DNA of 36,526 bases. It comes from Pseudomonadota bacterium (GTDB lineage Bacteria; Pseudomonadota; Alphaproteobacteria; JAGOMX01). Below are positions 34,271-36,526 of the stretch, in pieces. The notes under the pieces were generated by a model. It was not told where the DNA came from. It was given only the letters and a program-made list of their open reading frames with translations, and ran no database searches. Position 1 is the stretch's first letter; every line of letters begins with the position of its first letter. The position numbers and the translations under genes are program-made. Where the stretch lies: contig JBDLIP010000004.1 in NCBI GenBank assembly GCA_039714795.1, positions 1-36,526 on the forward strand, given 5' to 3'.

Positions 34271-34981
34271 ATGCGTCCTATTATTGGTATAACACTCGAT
34301 CGTGAGGAAACAGAGAGTTACTCAAAGCTACCTTGGTATGCGGTACGGGAAAATTATGTAGACCCTATTGCTTTCCTTGGTGGTACTCCCGTGTTGTTGC
34401 CTTACCAATGTGATCACATTGAAAATTATTTGGATGTTATCTCGGGCCTTATTATCACAGGTGGGGGGTTTGACGTTGATCCTAAGTTTTATGGGCAAGA
34501 GGCTTGCCACCCTAGAATCAAATTAAAGCCAAAACGAAGCGAGTTTGAGCACAAACTTGCATCACGTGCGCTTGAACGTGATATGCCGGTCCTGGGCATT
34601 TGTGGAGGCCATCAGCTGATTAATGTCATTTTCGGGGGAAATCTCATTGCACATATCCCTGAAGATGACCCTAGTTATCTCTCGCATGAACAGTCACCTC
34701 CCTTTAATCAACCCGGACACACAATTAAAATCACTCCAAACACCAAGCTGCACCAAATCATGCAAATGGAGGGTGCCCCGGTCAACACAGCCCATCACCA
34801 GGCAATAGCTGATGTTGGAGACGGTTTAATTGTCAACGCAGTGGCACCCGATGGGATTATCGAAGGTATAGAATCTTTGACACACAGATTTTGTCTTGGA
34901 GTACAATGGCATCCTGAGTATTTGATCACCGAAGGTGATCAGCGTTTATTTGCAGCCCTGATCCAAGCGTGTATCCGATGA
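34271..34981 (+). CDS. gamma-glutamyl-gamma-aminobutyrate hydrolase-like (peptidase C26, class I amidotransferase)
   Basis: 236 residues. Family pattern: IGITLD, then YVDPIAFLGGTPVLLP (about 29-44), GLIITGGGFDVDPKFYG (about 59-75), the nucleophile in GICGGHQLIN (Cys111), and the second catalytic block VQWHPE (His214, Glu216). The Cys-His-Glu triad is complete. The usual Arg after the nucleophile (GxCRGxQ) is Gly here. Relatives hydrolyse gamma-glutamyl amide bonds, for example in putrescine breakdown (PuuD); the substrate here is not known. It overlaps the next gene by 4 bp (ATGA). Confidence 0.9.
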   Translation: MRPIIGITLDREETESYSKLPWYAVRENYVDPIAFLGGTPVLLPYQCDHIENYLDVISGLIITGGGFDVDPKFYGQEACHPRIKLKPKRSEFEHKLASRALERDMPVLGICGGHQLINVIFGGNLIAHIPEDDPSYLSHEQSPPFNQPGHTIKITPNTKLHQIMQMEGAPVNTAHHQAIADVGDGLIVNAVAPDGIIEGIESLTHRFCLGVQWHPEYLITEGDQRLFAALIQACIR

Positions 34982-35724
34982 ACCAAGGGCAAGATCAAGG
35001 ACAAGGGGAACGTGTCTCAAAACACATTGCACGCTCAGGACTTTGTTCCCGGAGAGAAGCCGATCGTTGGATTGAAAAGGGACGCGTGCAGATCGATGGA
35101 AAAACAGTTATTGCCCTTGGAACCAGAGTAAAATCTGCTTTACAGATTACAGTTGATGGGAAATCGTTGCCACAACAGTCTGCTCCCAGGTTATGGCGCT
35201 TTTACAAACCTGTTGGACTTGTGACAACTCATAAAGATCCAGAAGGACGTCCCACTGTCTTTTCTGCTCTTGCCAAAAAGCTACCGCGGGTGGTTTCAGT
35301 TGGACGTCTTGATATGTATTCGGAAGGTTTGCTGCTGCTGACCAACGATGGAATGCTTGCCAGAACCTTAGAGCTTCCCAAAAGCAAAATTAAAAGACAT
35401 TATCGCGTTTGTGTTGAAGGCCACGTGGATGTGGAGAAGCTTTCCGCCCTAAAAAAAGGCATCGATATTGAGGGCGTAAGGTACGAGGGCATACACATAG
35501 GTCTCGAGAAACAAAAAAAGAACACCTGTTGGTTACACATCATCCTGCAAGAGGGCAAAAATCGTGAGATTCGACGGATTATGACATTTTTTGGTTATAC
35601 CATCTTAAAGCTTATTCGCACCAAGTATGGCCCTTTCGACCTTGGAAACCTTAAGCCAGGAGAGGTTGAAGAAGTTCCTTCTGCTGTATTAGATGATTAT
35701 ATCTCTCGAGATTTGCGAAAGTAA
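34978..35724 (+). CDS. RsuA/RluB/RluE/RluF family pseudouridine synthase
   Basis: 248 residues from the ATG at 34978, which overlaps the previous stop (ATGA); a GTG at 34969 would add three residues. The S4 RNA-binding domain is at about 12-70 (VSKHIARSGLCSRREADRWI, then VQIDGK). The catalytic motif VGRLDMYSEGLLLLTNDG has Asp112 in GRLD. Downstream are KIKRHYRV, EGKNREIRRI and a final L..LKPGE. The similarity is closest to RluB-like 23S rRNA enzymes (U2605 in E. coli), but I cannot exclude an RsuA role. It is coupled to the peptidase C26 gene and 5 nt upstream of rsmD, an arrangement usual in alphaproteobacteria. Confidence 0.92.
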   Translation: MNQGQDQGQGERVSKHIARSGLCSRREADRWIEKGRVQIDGKTVIALGTRVKSALQITVDGKSLPQQSAPRLWRFYKPVGLVTTHKDPEGRPTVFSALAKKLPRVVSVGRLDMYSEGLLLLTNDGMLARTLELPKSKIKRHYRVCVEGHVDVEKLSALKKGIDIEGVRYEGIHIGLEKQKKNTCWLHIILQEGKNREIRRIMTFFGYTILKLIRTKYGPFDLGNLKPGEVEEVPSAVLDDYISRDLRK

Positions 35725-35729
35725 ATCCT

Positions 35730-36293
35730 ATGCGTATTGTTACAGGTATCCATAAAGGTCACGCACTTTCAAGACCACCTGGTCATATTACCCGTCCAAT
35801 GATGGACAAAGTGCGTGAGTCCGTTTTTAATATTCTCATGCACCAGAATTGGAAAGTATGCAGTGGTACCATACTTGAGGGTGCTATCGTGCTTGATGCC
35901 TTTGCAGGAAGTGGAGCCATTGGTCTAGAGGCCATCTCCCGTGGAGCAAAGCAGGCTTATTTTTTTGATAAAAGTCCAAAAGCTCTAGGGATTGTGCGAG
36001 AAAATGTCTGGAACCTAAAAGAGCAAGATCGCTGTAAACTGCTTAAGGTCGATGCTACCAATCCCCCAAGGGCACCTCAGAGTATGGATTTGGTATTTCT
36101 CGATCCTCCCTTTGGTAAAAATCTTGTCCTAGCCTGTTTGCCTCCCCTAATCAAAACAGGTTGGATTAACAATAACACAATCATTGTTGCAGAAGTTGAA
36201 AGCGGTAAACCCTTATCCCTGCCAGCAGGAGTTCATATCCTACTTGAAAAATCATATGGTGCTGCGCAGGTTTTTTTTCTACAATTAACCTGA
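35730..36293 (+). CDS. rsmD: 16S rRNA (guanine966-N2)-methyltransferase RsmD
   Basis: 187 residues. N-terminal MRIVTGIHKGHALSRPPG and TRPMMDKVRESVFNIL are characteristic, SAM motif I VLDAFAGSGAIGLEAISRGA (about 53-72), and catalytic motif IV FLDPPF (about 128-133), with the DPPF of N2-guanine and N6-adenine methylases. It methylates G966 of 16S rRNA in assembled 30S subunits. It is 5 nt downstream of the pseudouridine synthase gene, so likely co-transcribed. About 50 bp later an ISL3 element begins. Confidence 0.95.
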   Translation: MRIVTGIHKGHALSRPPGHITRPMMDKVRESVFNILMHQNWKVCSGTILEGAIVLDAFAGSGAIGLEAISRGAKQAYFFDKSPKALGIVRENVWNLKEQDRCKLLKVDATNPPRAPQSMDLVFLDPPFGKNLVLACLPPLIKTGWINNNTIIVAEVESGKPLSLPAGVHILLEKSYGAAQVFFLQLT

Positions 36294-36344
36294 ATTTTGC
36301 TCGTTATAACGGATTCTGTGGGACAATTTTGGGTTGAAAAAGGA

Positions 36345-36526
36345 GGCTCTTCGACGTTTCAAGTGGAATTAAATAAAAAATCCAGAGGAGCTCCGATCAG
36401 GTAGATCATAGTCATAAAGGACTCCATATTTCGGTATCCTCTAGCTCTTGCTCTGACTGCTTTGAACACGCCATTAAGGCCCTCCATCCTTGCATTTGTA
36501 TGCTTTGAACTCCATCTTTGTATGAT
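36345..36526 (-). mobile_element. ISL3-family insertion sequence, one end (continues beyond the window)
   Basis: The terminal inverted repeat begins GGCTCTTCGACGTTTCAAGT at 36345. The transposase frame ends inside this repeat. The repeat matches the 26-bp repeat of the miniature element at 22262 at about 17 of the first 22 positions. The rest of the element, including the other repeat and target duplication, lies to the right. Confidence 0.8.
36359..36526 (-). CDS. ISL3-family transposase, C-terminal 55 residues
   Basis: The minus strand, from the edge, reads IIQRWSSKHTNARMEGLNGV and FKAVRARARGYRNMESF, ending with GAPLDFLFNST and a TGA stop at 36361-36359. NARxEGLNGxF(K/Q)AxRARARGYRN is the conserved C-terminal block of ISL3 (DDE) transposases, with the last acidic catalytic residue Glu in MEGLN. 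It is partial: the coding start lies outside the window. The stop codon is within the terminal inverted repeat, typical of compact IS elements. Whether the gene is intact cannot be judged. Confidence 0.85.
   Translation of the reverse strand: MIQRWSSKHTNARMEGLNGVFKAVRARARGYRNMESFMTMIYLIGAPLDFLFNST

Noticed and set aside
34006-34305. 99-codon plus-strand frame before the peptidase C26 gene
   Set aside because: It spans a palindromic repeat and overlaps the well-supported gene in another frame; no ribosome site.

Overview
This window looks like a chromosomal segment of a divergent alphaproteobacterium, probably of the Holosporales/Paracaedibacter kind (amoeba or protist symbionts). That placement is inference from gene order: coaX-rnj-DUF1467, DUF3576-leuS-lptE-holA and ppx-rlmE are alphaproteobacterial linkages. 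The intergenic spaces also carry many small repeats, and there are phage-defence-type and AAA-ATPase accessory genes. I saw no tRNA or rRNA gene and no CRISPR array.

Layout. 1-609: the 5' part of an ssb-like gene (minus strand) behind a -10 box and a 20-bp palindrome, then a gene-poor stretch. 610-4829: an RND efflux operon (adaptor then pump, minus). 4830-4964: a divergent promoter region with two long palindromes. 4965-6410: a low-GC AAA ATPase fused to a PD-(D/E)XK-like nuclease end. 6441-8153: ppx/gppA and rlmE. 8343-8804: a PEBP-family (YbhB) protein. 9042-11729: coaX, RNase J and a DUF1467 membrane protein. 11730-15903: an accessory block holding an AbiEi/AbiEii type IV toxin-antitoxin pair, a variant 3-methyladenine glycosylase I, an AT-rich secreted TraB/GumN-like protein, and a small inverted-repeat element. 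Two direct copies of a dispersed repeat lie at the edges of this block. 15904-17899: a thioredoxin-fold protein and the rpsF-rpsR-rplI ribosomal operon. 18179-22230: a second RND efflux operon (HAE1 type). 22262-22743: a 482-bp non-autonomous element with 26-bp perfect terminal inverted repeats and an 8-bp target duplication, inserted exactly at the 3' end of ald. 24082-27271: dnaK and dnaJ. 27328-32056: DUF3576 lipoprotein, leuS, lptE, holA. 32499-33812: an outer-membrane porin. 34271-36293: a class-I amidotransferase peptidase (C26), an RsuA/RluB-type pseudouridine synthase, and rsmD. 36345-36526: the transposase-3' end of an ISL3-family insertion sequence that runs out of the window.

How it fits together. 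Most genes are housekeeping: translation (leuS, rpsF/rpsR/rplI, rlmE, rsmD, RluB-type enzyme), protein folding (dnaK/dnaJ), replication (ssb-like, holA), RNA turnover (RNase J), CoA synthesis (coaX), envelope assembly (lptE, porin) and export (two RND systems). The most interesting material lies between them. It comprises the twin palindromes covering both -10 boxes of the divergent efflux/ATPase promoters, the ISL3-type miniature element and its likely relative at the right edge, a three-copy hairpin repeat family, and the Gram-positive-LexA-like palindrome in front of the ssb-like gene.
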